Shown: positions 1-4,800 of the stretch, in pieces
How the letters are laid out: the number at the start of each line of letters is the position of its first letter
Numbering within the stretch: position 1 is the first letter of the stretch
NCBI GenBank assembly: GCA_002413425.1
Contig: DHWY01000004.1
Location: forward strand, 1,651 to 7,070
Length of the DNA: 5,420 bases
Source of the DNA: Candidatus Saccharibacteria bacterium UBA5170
GTDB taxonomy: Bacteria; Patescibacteriota; Saccharimonadia; Saccharimonadales; Saccharimonadaceae
Direction: 5' to 3'
Notes under the pieces: model-generated
Database searches by the model: none
The model's input: only the letters and a program-made list of their open reading frames with translations
Told to the model about the DNA's origin: nothing
Made by a program: the position numbers and the translations under genes

Positions 1-1800
1 GATAGCTTCTTCCATCGATAGCCACTGCGGACTATCGTGCTTACCGACAATCGTCAAGTTAACATAGTTACGACTACGTAAACAGTGATCCATCACAGAT
101 AGTAGGGTGTTAGCATCTGGAGGGAGGTAAACTCGGGCAACTTTAGCTTTCTTGTTTATAATATGGTCAATAAATCCAGGATCTTGATGAGTAAAACCAT
201 TGTGATCCTGTCGCCAAACGTGCGACGTCAAAAGGTAATTCAACGATGCAATTTCCTTTCGCCATGATATTTCTGAAGACATTTTAATCCATTTCGCATG
301 TTGGCTGACCATCGAGTCAACGATACGGATAAACGCCTCGTAGCTATTAAATACGCCGTGTCGTCCTGTTAACAGATATCCCTCGAGCCAACCTTGAGAT
401 TGGTGCTCGCTTAGCATTGAATCTAATACGGCACCGCTCGGGGCTAGCCATTCGTCGCTATCGATTATGCGTCCTGTCCATTGACGATTGGTGACTTCAA
501 AGACTGCTTCTAACCGATTTGATTCTGTCTCATCTGGCCCAAACAACCGAAAGTTATGCTGGTCATCATTCAACTTAATAGTGTCGCGTAGGAAAGGCCC
601 CAGAGCATGGACGTTACCAACATTGGCGATGCCTCGAAAGGGGATATCGATAGCATAATCACGGAAGTCTGGCATATGAAGTTCACGCAGAAGGTTACCG
701 CCATTAGCATGGGGGTTTGAGCCCATCCTAAGTTCGGCAGATGGCGCCAGCTTAGCGAGCTCTGGAAGCAAGCGGCCACTATCATCAAATAGTTCTTCTG
801 GTTTGTAACTTTTTAACCAATCTTCAAGTATTGCAACATTCTCGGGGTGAGATTCGTCAACGGCCAGTGGGACTTGGTGAGACCGGAAATTACCTTCGAT
901 TTTTTTGCCGTCAATGTATTTTGGGCCAGACCAGCCTTTTGGTGATCGTAGAATAATCATTGGCCAGCGTGGTCGCATCGTGTCGTTATTGTCGCGGGCA
1001 TTAGTCTGGATTTCTTTGATTCTGGCGATGGCTTTGTCCATCTGAGCGGCCATCAATTGGTGCATTTGCTCTGGGTCATCGCCTTCGACGTAGTAGGGCG
1101 CCCAACCGTAGCCACGGAACAAATGCTCAAGCTCATCGGTCTCGATTCGTGCTAAAACGGTTGGGTTACTGATTTTGTAACCATTCAAATGGAGAATTGG
1201 CAGAACCACGCCATCGGTTTTTGCGTTCAAGAATTTATTAGAGTGCCAGGCGGTGGCCAGCGGGCCGGTCTCGGCCTCGCCGTCACCAACAACACAAGCA
1301 GTAATTAGGCTGGGATTATCAAAGACTGACCCAAAGGCATGGCTGAGGGAATACCCCAATTCGCCGCCCTCGTGAATAGAACCCGGTACCTGTGGTGATA
1401 CGTGGCTGGAAAGCCCACCGGGAAATGATGACATTTGGAACAATTTTTTCAGTCCGGCCTCATTTTGGCCTACCGCTGGATAGTATTCGCTAAATGTACC
1501 CTCCAGATAGACGTTACTGACGACGGACGGTCCACCATGGCCAGGTCCGGAGATATAGATCATGTTTAAATTATTGTTTTTGATAACTCGGTTCAGGTGA
1601 GCATAAATAAAGTTTTGGCCAGGAGCTGTTCCCCAGTGTCCCAACAGTAATCGCTTGACGTGCTCAAGCCGTAGCGGAACTTTTAAAAGCGGGTTGTCAC
1701 AGAGGTATATTTGACCAACAGATAGATAATTAGCAGCTCTCCAGTACGCATTAATCTTATACAGTTCATCACTGCTTAACGACGTGCTGGTTTGCTCCAT
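1..1800 (-). CDS. xfp: Phosphoketolase (xylulose-5-phosphate / fructose-6-phosphate), C-terminus cut by window edge
   Basis: A cytosolic thiamine-diphosphate enzyme that cleaves xylulose 5-phosphate (often also fructose 6-phosphate) with phosphate to acetyl phosphate plus glyceraldehyde 3-phosphate (or erythrose 4-phosphate). Acetyl phosphate can then give ATP through acetate kinase. Exactly 600 codons are open to base 1; the family is usually about 790-825 residues, so roughly the last 190-220 (most of the XFP C-terminal domain) lie outside. Visible motifs in order: YWRAANYLSVGQIYL near 19-33, HWGT at 55-58, GPGHGGP at 85-91, SIHEGGELGYSLSHAFG at 141-157, the cofactor motif GDGEAETGP at 172-180, LHLNGYKISNPT near 203-214, SNPHANGG in the mid-region, FGPDE at 420-424, and DHNGFTHQDPG late in the fragment. 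The start ATG has an AAGGGTGG-like Shine-Dalgarno and follows a predicted extended -10 promoter. It is divergent from the membrane protein gene at 1974. One oddity: SPQVPGS at 135-141, where most homologues I recall read SPETPGS. Family assignment is very secure; substrate preference cannot be told. Confidence 0.97.
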   Translation of the reverse strand, partial: MEQTSTSLSSDELYKINAYWRAANYLSVGQIYLCDNPLLKVPLRLEHVKRLLLGHWGTAPGQNFIYAHLNRVIKNNNLNMIYISGPGHGGPSVVSNVYLEGTFSEYYPAVGQNEAGLKKLFQMSSFPGGLSSHVSPQVPGSIHEGGELGYSLSHAFGSVFDNPSLITACVVGDGEAETGPLATAWHSNKFLNAKTDGVVLPILHLNGYKISNPTVLARIETDELEHLFRGYGWAPYYVEGDDPEQMHQLMAAQMDKAIARIKEIQTNARDNNDTMRPRWPMIILRSPKGWSGPKYIDGKKIEGNFRSHQVPLAVDESHPENVAILEDWLKSYKPEELFDDSGRLLPELAKLAPSAELRMGSNPHANGGNLLRELHMPDFRDYAIDIPFRGIANVGNVHALGPFLRDTIKLNDDQHNFRLFGPDETESNRLEAVFEVTNRQWTGRIIDSDEWLAPSGAVLDSMLSEHQSQGWLEGYLLTGRHGVFNSYEAFIRIVDSMVSQHAKWIKMSSEISWRKEIASLNYLLTSHVWRQDHNGFTHQDPGFIDHIINKKAKVARVYLPPDANTLLSVMDHCLRSRNYVNLTIVGKHDSPQWLSMEEAI

Positions 1801-1858
1801 CTGAATCCACCCTTTTTCTTACTGAGATAATATTCTGGTCAGTTTACTTTCATCTACT

Positions 1859-1867
1859 ATGATACCA
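1859..1867 (-). promoter_or_regulatory. Predicted extended -10 promoter of the phosphoketolase gene
   Basis: On the minus strand this reads TGGTATCAT, an extended -10 (TGn followed by TATCAT). No convincing -35 lies 16-18 bp upstream, as is common for extended -10 promoters. The predicted transcription start is near 1852, giving a leader of about 50 nt. The surrounding 13-mer ACGCTTATGGTAT (1874 to 1862) is repeated in opposite orientation at the divergent promoter. Confidence 0.5.
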
Positions 1868-1932
1868 TAAGCGTATTCTTAGTTTATGTCCATAACTGTT
1901 TGACGTATATAAAATTAATAACATCACGTTTA

Positions 1933-1941
1933 TGGTATATT
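1933..1941 (+). promoter_or_regulatory. Predicted extended -10 promoter of the proline-rich membrane protein gene
   Basis: The plus strand reads TGGTATATT, an extended -10 with no good -35 at standard spacing. A TTGACG at 1900-1905 is about 30 bp away and too far to pair with it. The predicted transcription start is near 1948, leaving a leader of about 26 nt with the Shine-Dalgarno AAGGA at 1964-1968. Together with the 1859-1867 element it forms a divergent promoter pair. Confidence 0.5.
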
Positions 1942-1973
1942 GAATATAAATCACTCATTAAACAAGGACGTAT

Positions 1974-2675
1974 ATGAATCCAGACCAAAATGACGCATTT
2001 GGAACAAATCCTTCGACTGTACCTGTAGCAGAAGTACCTTTCACCGCGGAACCACCAGTACCGCCAGTTTCCTCGGTTCCACCAGCGCCAGCCCCAGCGC
2101 CTCAATCGATACCGCCAGTTCAGTATCAGCCGGCCAGCCAACCGGGTAAAGCGCTGGCCATAGCCGGGATCGTGCTCGCTTTTTTCCCACTTCAGCTCAT
2201 CGGACTGGTTCTTTCAATTATAGCCAAAAAGAAAGCCCTGAAGCCAAGCTCGGCCAATACTATGGCGACGATTGGTATTATACTTAATCTTGTTTTCGGA
2301 CTCCTGATTACGGCGGGTTTTGTTCTTAGTATCGTACTGGGCACTATGGCAGGCGTCCAGGTAAAAGCTAAGGAAGCCGAAGCCAAAGCCAGTGCACAGA
2401 GTGTTGTCACGCTCGTGGCCGACTATACCGGCGCACAACATACCCTGCCGACGTCGAGCAGCGAACTCCAGCTCGCTGCAGGTACCAAGCTGGTTGCCCT
2501 GAGTGCCCAACCAGCCAGCCCCAGTGATGTCGAGTACGCCATATGTAACAGCGGAGCGATGGCCCGATTCGGCTATTGGAGCTACTCGACTGGTGTAGTT
2601 GTGTATAGCTATGTGTCACCTGCAGGTCCCGTCGACGGATCGTCAAGCGATACCTGCGTAGCCGTGACCTCGTAA
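1974..2675 (+). CDS. Proline-rich two-helix membrane protein (DUF4190-like) with C-terminal exported-type domain
   Basis: Function unknown. The 233-residue product has four parts. Residues 1-58 are a low-complexity, proline-rich, mostly acidic tail (many PP, PVPP and PAPAPAP runs). A first hydrophobic helix lies near 60-84. A basic loop with KKK at 85-87 leads to a second helix near 98-127. A lysine/alanine/glutamate-rich linker (about 129-142) then leads to a roughly 90-residue soluble domain rich in serine, tyrosine and valine. The hairpin with its short basic loop resembles DUF4190-type membrane proteins. The soluble domain has only two cysteines, C191 and C228, which could form a disulfide if exported. 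The positive loop favours a cytoplasmic loop with both ends outside, but lysines after helix 2 make topology uncertain. The ATG has AAGGA five bases upstream. The gene is transcribed alone, between a divergent promoter and a strong terminator. A role in surface display or sensing would be a guess. Confidence 0.85.
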   Translation: MNPDQNDAFGTNPSTVPVAEVPFTAEPPVPPVSSVPPAPAPAPQSIPPVQYQPASQPGKALAIAGIVLAFFPLQLIGLVLSIIAKKKALKPSSANTMATIGIILNLVFGLLITAGFVLSIVLGTMAGVQVKAKEAEAKASAQSVVTLVADYTGAQHTLPTSSSELQLAAGTKLVALSAQPASPSDVEYAICNSGAMARFGYWSYSTGVVVYSYVSPAGPVDGSSSDTCVAVTS

Positions 2676-2698
2676 CACAATTGTTCAACCGTGCGCCA

Positions 2699-2728
2699 AA
2701 AAAATGACCCCAGTTGGGGTCATTTTTT
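2699..2728 (+). terminator. Strong intrinsic terminator of the membrane protein gene
   Basis: A perfect 13-bp inverted repeat with a 4-base AGTT loop. The GC core is TGACCCC / GGGGTCA (2705-2711 and 2716-2722), flanked by six As and six Ts. It begins 23 bases after the stop at 2675. The A and T flanks make it work in principle in both directions. It lies inside an upstream in-frame extension of the next gene starting at GTG 2691, which argues against that extension being translated. Confidence 0.93.
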
Positions 2729-2756
2729 AAAACGTCTCATTGCGTTTGGCTTATGT

Positions 2757-2785
2757 TTGCGCTCTTCCTCTTATGAGTTTATAAT
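2757..2785 (+). promoter_or_regulatory. Predicted sigma70-type promoter of the GNAT gene, nearly leaderless
   Basis: A perfect -10 TATAAT lies at 2780-2785. A weak -35, TTGCGC (2757-2762), sits 17 bp upstream. Transcription should begin around 2791-2793, only about 3-5 bases before the ATG at 2796, so the mRNA would have almost no leader. There is no useful Shine-Dalgarno in that space. Confidence 0.7.
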
Positions 2786-2795
2786 AGGCATAAAG

Positions 2796-3338
2796 ATGAA
2801 ATCAATACAACAACATGTCTTACCTCTCAACCAAATAGATAACCTGCAACCCGTTGCGGAAAGCCTTCGTACGCTGCTGATACTGCCGTCAAACATAGAC
2901 ATCGCTAAGGAATTCCCGCAAACCGTTAAATACACGGGCGACGTAGAGAATGTAATGCGGGATCTGGCCGAAACCAGAGAGAGGTTCATAGAAGGTGATC
3001 GGGAAGATTATATTTTGTTTGCGGGCAAGACTGCGGTCGGCATGTCGCAGATTGCATTACCCCACTATGCTTACCTCAACATGGACCCTGAGTGCCCGAT
3101 TACATCTAGCTACGTGTGTAACGCCCCGGAAGGCTCGAAGCCATACAGAGGCCAAGGCCTAGGCAGACTCTCTATGGAAGTGCGCCTGGATGCCGTCAAC
3201 CAACGGTTTGGTGGTTATGCGATGACCATGGTCAAGCATGATAATGTCCCCTCAATAGGACTAGTCCTTTCATCAGGTTTCGTTTTGACTGGCTCTAACG
3301 CTATTTCAGGCACCTACACGTACGGCAATCCACGCTAA
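2796..3338 (+). CDS. GNAT-family N-acetyltransferase
   Basis: Predicted acetyl-CoA-dependent acyltransferase of the GNAT fold; substrate unknown. The 180-residue product has the family's two best landmarks: motif A, YRGQGLGRL (residues 117-125), with R118-G-Q-G-L-G123 as the pyrophosphate-binding loop, and motif B, HDNVPSIGLVLSSGF (148-162), with the usual N followed by a helix and a GF turn. The N-terminal half, including a charged helix near 49-71 (DVENVMRDLAETRERF onward), would form the substrate side and is not diagnostic. Start choice: the frame stays open to GTG 2691, but that extension runs through the terminator hairpin and the TATAAT box, so ATG 2796 is preferred. It is monocistronic by context. 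I see no clear terminator in the 111 bases after its stop, so some read-through into the small membrane protein gene is possible. Confidence 0.85.
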   Translation: MKSIQQHVLPLNQIDNLQPVAESLRTLLILPSNIDIAKEFPQTVKYTGDVENVMRDLAETRERFIEGDREDYILFAGKTAVGMSQIALPHYAYLNMDPECPITSSYVCNAPEGSKPYRGQGLGRLSMEVRLDAVNQRFGGYAMTMVKHDNVPSIGLVLSSGFVLTGSNAISGTYTYGNPR

Positions 3339-3387
3339 CAAGCAGTAGGATTTGACAACCATCAATAGGTCTTCATCGGAATACAGC

Positions 3388-3416
3388 TTATCCTCTGATT
3401 TATTAAAGCGTATAAT
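3388..3416 (+). promoter_or_regulatory. Predicted promoter of the 55-residue membrane protein gene
   Basis: A consensus TATAAT lies at 3411-3416. A partial -35, TTATCC (3388-3393), sits 17 bp upstream. The predicted start near 3423 gives a leader of about 27 nt that contains the strong Shine-Dalgarno at 3437-3445. A better-looking TTGACA at 3352-3357 is 53 bp from this -10 and is not paired with it. Confidence 0.6.
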
Positions 3417-3449
3417 ATATAAGTAGAGTTATCAACAAAGGAGGTAGGT

Positions 3450-3617
3450 ATGGATGATCAAGGTACTGAACCAGAACAAAAACCAACCAAAGGCTATGGT
3501 AAGCGTCCAATTTGGCAATGGGTAGTCCTTTATCTTATACTTGCAGCCATCGTGTATGGACTTATCTACTTCATGTTCTTTAGAGGTACCGGTAGCACTG
3601 GAGGATTTGGTTACTGA
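3450..3617 (+). CDS. Small single-pass membrane protein (55 residues), function unknown
   Basis: A short gene easily missed by ORF length cutoffs. It starts at ATG 3450 and stops at TGA 3615-3617. Its translation signal is near-ideal: AAAGGAGGT at 3437-3445, five bases before the ATG, downstream of a consensus TATAAT. The product has three parts. Residues 1-20 are hydrophilic (MDDQGTEPEQKPTKGYGKRP). One strong hydrophobic helix lies near 21-44, opened by IWQWVV and closed by IYFMFF. Residues 45-55 form a glycine-rich tail (RGTGSTGGFGY). Basic residues K14, K18 and R19 before the helix suggest N-in topology, with the tail outside, although R45 also flanks it. There is no cleavage-site signature, so it is probably an anchored peptide rather than a secreted one. 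From memory, small proteins with a KRPxWQW motif ahead of one helix recur in Saccharibacteria; this is recollection, not a search. No function can be assigned. Confidence 0.8.
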   Translation: MDDQGTEPEQKPTKGYGKRPIWQWVVLYLILAAIVYGLIYFMFFRGTGSTGGFGY

Positions 3618-3624
3618 TGAATAA

Positions 3625-3644
3625 CCTCTGTTAAAATACAGAGG
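3625..3644. terminator. Hairpin between convergent genes, probable weak bidirectional terminator
   Basis: A 7-bp perfect stem, CCTCTGT (3625-3631) and ACAGAGG (3638-3644), closes a 6-base TAAAAT loop. It starts seven bases after the stop of the small membrane protein gene and about 50 bases beyond the stop of the FMN reductase on the other strand. Neither side has a strong T tract, so termination efficiency is uncertain. Confidence 0.5.
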
Positions 3645-3645
3645 A

Positions 3646-3662
3646 GTCGCCTTTTGAGCGAC
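3646..3662. terminator. Second short hairpin in the convergent intergenic region
   Basis: GTCGC (3646-3650) pairs with GCGAC (3658-3662) around a CTTTTGA loop, directly after the first hairpin. It is followed by CTTTCTGT on the plus strand. On its own it is weak. With the preceding hairpin it may form a tandem terminator serving both convergent genes. Confidence 0.35.
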
Positions 3663-3694
3663 CTTTCTGTATGAGTATGTTATGCACTGTGACG

Positions 3695-4270
3695 TTAGGC
3701 GGCGACGAGAGCTTCAACCTTCATGTGTGCGGTTATTTCATCTAGCGCAGTCGCGAGTGGAGCTGCATATTGCAACAGACTTGTTTCTGGCTCGATAATT
3801 CCACCAGTTTCATTTAATATTCCAGCACCAATATCGATAGCGACACCCGATTCAACAATTGCCGAACCAAGACGAGTAAAAACTTGTTTTAATTGAGCAG
3901 CTGATGATAAGCCACCACCAAACCCATACGTCACAATCGTAACAGGTAGGTTTTTCCACTCGTCTTTAAGATAGTCAATCGCGTTCTTTAATGGCGCAGA
4001 ATAGCCAGCATTATATTCAGGTGACAGAATAATAACGGCATCGGCACTCGATATTTTTGCTGCCCAGGCTAGTGCGGCGTCAGATGTGCCAGCACCCATC
4101 GATGGAGACGTCGGTTCGTCAAAAAAAGGTAAGTTAATATCCTTTAGATCAAGAACTTCAAGCTCAAAATCATCGTTTTTGGCAACTTGTGTTTCAATCC
4201 AGTTCGCAATACTTGGTGCAATACGGTGTTGACGAGTACTTCCGATGATGAGTTGTATTTTTTTTGACAT
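3695..4270 (-). CDS. NAD(P)H-dependent FMN reductase / flavodoxin-fold oxidoreductase
   Basis: Predicted cytosolic flavoprotein of the NADPH-dependent FMN reductase family (YieF/ChrR/azoreductase-like), which binds FMN and passes electrons from NAD(P)H to quinones, metals or other small acceptors. The 191-residue product is typical in length. Visible signatures are the first beta strand and phosphate-binding loop IIGSTRQ (8-14), the flavin-binding segment SPEYNAGYSAPLKNAIDYL (83-101), and the glycine-rich YGFGGG (115-120) contacting the isoalloxazine. Start choice: an upstream ATG at 4315 overlaps the predicted -10 box and lies ahead of the transcription start, so ATG 4270 is used. It has TTAGGA about nine bases upstream. 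It lies 97 bp downstream of the PerR-like gene on the same strand but has its own promoter with a palindrome over the -35. The physiological acceptor is not predictable; neighbours suggest redox stress. Confidence 0.9.
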   Translation of the reverse strand: MSKKIQLIIGSTRQHRIAPSIANWIETQVAKNDDFELEVLDLKDINLPFFDEPTSPSMGAGTSDAALAWAAKISSADAVIILSPEYNAGYSAPLKNAIDYLKDEWKNLPVTIVTYGFGGGLSSAAQLKQVFTRLGSAIVESGVAIDIGAGILNETGGIIEPETSLLQYAAPLATALDEITAHMKVEALVAA

Positions 4271-4313
4271 GCGTAAAATTCCTAACTTAGTTAATTCGTT
4301 ACCATTGCTATAC

Positions 4314-4342
4314 ATTATATAGTATCGTTATTGCTTAAGCAA
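4314..4342 (-). promoter_or_regulatory. Predicted promoter of the FMN reductase gene
   Basis: On the minus strand, TTGCTT (4342-4337) is followed after 17 bp by a consensus TATAAT (4319-4314). Transcription should begin near 4307, leaving a leader of about 37 nt with TTAGGA before ATG 4270. The -10 overlaps the ATG at 4315, which rules that codon out as a start for this transcript. Confidence 0.65.
4331..4342. promoter_or_regulatory. Perfect 12-bp palindrome over the FMN reductase -35 (possible operator)
   Basis: TTGCTTAAGCAA is perfectly self-complementary and coincides with the -35 region. It is further flanked by TTA and TAA with a one-base offset. The position suits repressor binding that blocks RNA polymerase. 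It does not resemble the 21-bp palindrome next to the PerR-like gene, so a different regulator would be expected. A 12-bp palindrome can also occur by chance. Confidence 0.4.
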
Positions 4343-4367
4343 GTAATTGTGTGCCTAGGTACGTGAC

Positions 4368-4736
4368 TTAGCGATAGACACATGACTGGCAGGTACCAGC
4401 AATAACCATATTGTCCTCTACAACACCCTCATGAAGCTGAGCCTGAATTGATTGTACGGTGGCTTTATCGAGCTGTATGTCGGTTAAGTTTCCGCAGGTT
4501 CGACACATAAAATGCGAGTGGGGCAGAGGATTAGCGTCAATAATCCCATCACCATTCAGATTTGGCGTGCAGCTGATTGTTTCTAGTTTGCGCAATCGTT
4601 GCGTTATGCGATGAATCGACGTCAAGGTAATACCAGGAATTCGTTTTTCTACAGCAATCCAAAGTTCACGATTGGTCGCATGCCCTAACTGCATAAGTTC
4701 TTCTTGTACGACTGAGGTCTGAATAGTTTTTCTCAT
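4368..4736 (-). CDS. Fur-family transcriptional regulator, PerR-like
   Basis: Predicted metal-dependent DNA-binding repressor of the Fur/PerR/Zur family. The 122-residue product has a winged-helix half (about 1-60, with TLTSIHRITQRLRKLETI near 38-55 as the recognition region) and a dimerisation/metal half. C78/C81 (CRTC) and C116/C119 (CQSC) match the structural zinc site. Aligning from memory to Bacillus PerR ligands H37, D85, H91, H93 and D104 gives H19, D67, H73, H75 and D86, with identical spacing in the D67-D86 block. The aspartate at the last position favours a peroxide-sensing PerR over an iron-sensing Fur, which usually has glutamate there; this is inference. The N-terminus lacks the usual first helix of about 15-20 residues. 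The longer frame from ATG 4775 is rejected because that ATG overlaps the promoter -35 and precedes the transcription start. Divergent from glutaredoxin-rhodanese and probably autoregulated through the 21-bp palindrome. Confidence 0.9.
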   Translation of the reverse strand: MRKTIQTSVVQEELMQLGHATNRELWIAVEKRIPGITLTSIHRITQRLRKLETISCTPNLNGDGIIDANPLPHSHFMCRTCGNLTDIQLDKATVQSIQAQLHEGVVEDNMVIAGTCQSCVYR

Positions 4737-4742
4737 ATAGAG

Positions 4743-4771
4743 AGTATATGTCAAGACTTGACTAATGTAAA
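4743..4771 (-). promoter_or_regulatory. Promoter of the PerR-like gene giving a leaderless transcript
   Basis: On the minus strand, TTTACA (4771-4766) and TATACT (4748-4743) are separated by exactly 17 bp. The seventh base after the -10 is the A of ATG 4736, so transcription and translation would start at the same nucleotide. No Shine-Dalgarno precedes the ATG, which fits a leaderless mRNA. The -35 lies inside the 21-bp palindrome. Confidence 0.75.
4750..4762. promoter_or_regulatory. Perfect 13-bp palindrome (6-1-6) abutting the main operator
   Basis: GTCAAG, a central A, then CTTGAC. It ends one base before the 21-bp palindrome begins and fills most of the spacer between the -35 and -10 of the PerR-like promoter. 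On the plus strand its right arm forms most of the TTGACT -35 of the glutaredoxin promoter. It differs in sequence from the larger palindrome, so it may serve a second regulator or simply reflect two TTGAC-like elements in opposite directions. Confidence 0.45.
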
Positions 4772-4787
4772 TCATTTACATTAATAT
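4758..4787 (+). promoter_or_regulatory. Predicted promoter of the glutaredoxin-rhodanese operon
   Basis: TTGACT (4758-4763) and TAATAT (4782-4787) are separated by 18 bp, with the 21-bp palindrome spanning almost the whole spacer. The predicted start is near 4794, leaving about 17 nt that hold the GGAGG at 4801-4805. The -10 is weak, and TATAGA at 4785-4790 is an alternative. Occupancy of the palindrome would block polymerase. Confidence 0.55.
4763..4783. promoter_or_regulatory. Perfect 21-bp palindrome, predicted Fur/PerR-family operator
   Basis: The left arm TAATGTAAAT and right arm ATTTACATTA are exact reverse complements around a single central C at 4773. The inner TGTAAAT-n-ATTTACA has the 7-1-7 architecture of Fur, PerR and Zur boxes, although its sequence is not the classical one. 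It lies in the 74-bp gap between the divergent PerR-like regulator and glutaredoxin genes and overlaps both core promoters. The simplest reading is autoregulation plus control of the divergent operon. Confidence 0.8.
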
Positions 4788-4800
4788 AGATATACATATT

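Noticed and set aside
570..788. Minus-strand 72-residue frame inside the phosphoketolase
   Set aside because: It lies in another frame of a gene whose conserved motifs run continuously through this stretch.
1884..2141. Minus-strand 85-residue frame rich in Trp and Arg, opposite the proline-rich region
   Set aside because: It is the antisense of Pro codons in the membrane protein gene, with no promoter or ribosome site; composition is an artefact.
2192..2688. Three overlapping minus-strand frames opposite the membrane protein gene
   Set aside because: They are shadows of a well-supported plus-strand gene, with no family resemblance and no translation signals.
2691..2795. Upstream in-frame extension of the GNAT gene from GTG 2691 (35 extra residues)
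   Set aside because: It runs straight through the terminator hairpin at 2699-2728 and the TATAAT at 2780-2785, has no Shine-Dalgarno, and adds residues with no family resemblance.
3352..3357. TTGACA as a -35 box downstream of the GNAT gene
   Set aside because: No -10 lies 16-18 bp downstream; the nearest TATAAT is 53 bp away.
4271..4315. Upstream ATG at 4315 for the FMN reductase
   Set aside because: The codon overlaps the predicted -10 and precedes the transcription start; the family N-terminus begins naturally at MSKKIQLIIGSTR (4270).
4737..4775. Upstream ATG at 4775 for the PerR-like regulator
   Set aside because: It lies within the operator and promoter, ahead of the predicted transcription start, and the 13 extra residues do not resemble the missing Fur-family helix.
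4783..4800. Imperfect AT-rich inverted repeat AATAT...ATATT before the glutaredoxin gene
   Set aside because: Only 14 of 18 positions pair and the tract is almost pure A/T, so it is expected by chance beside a promoter.
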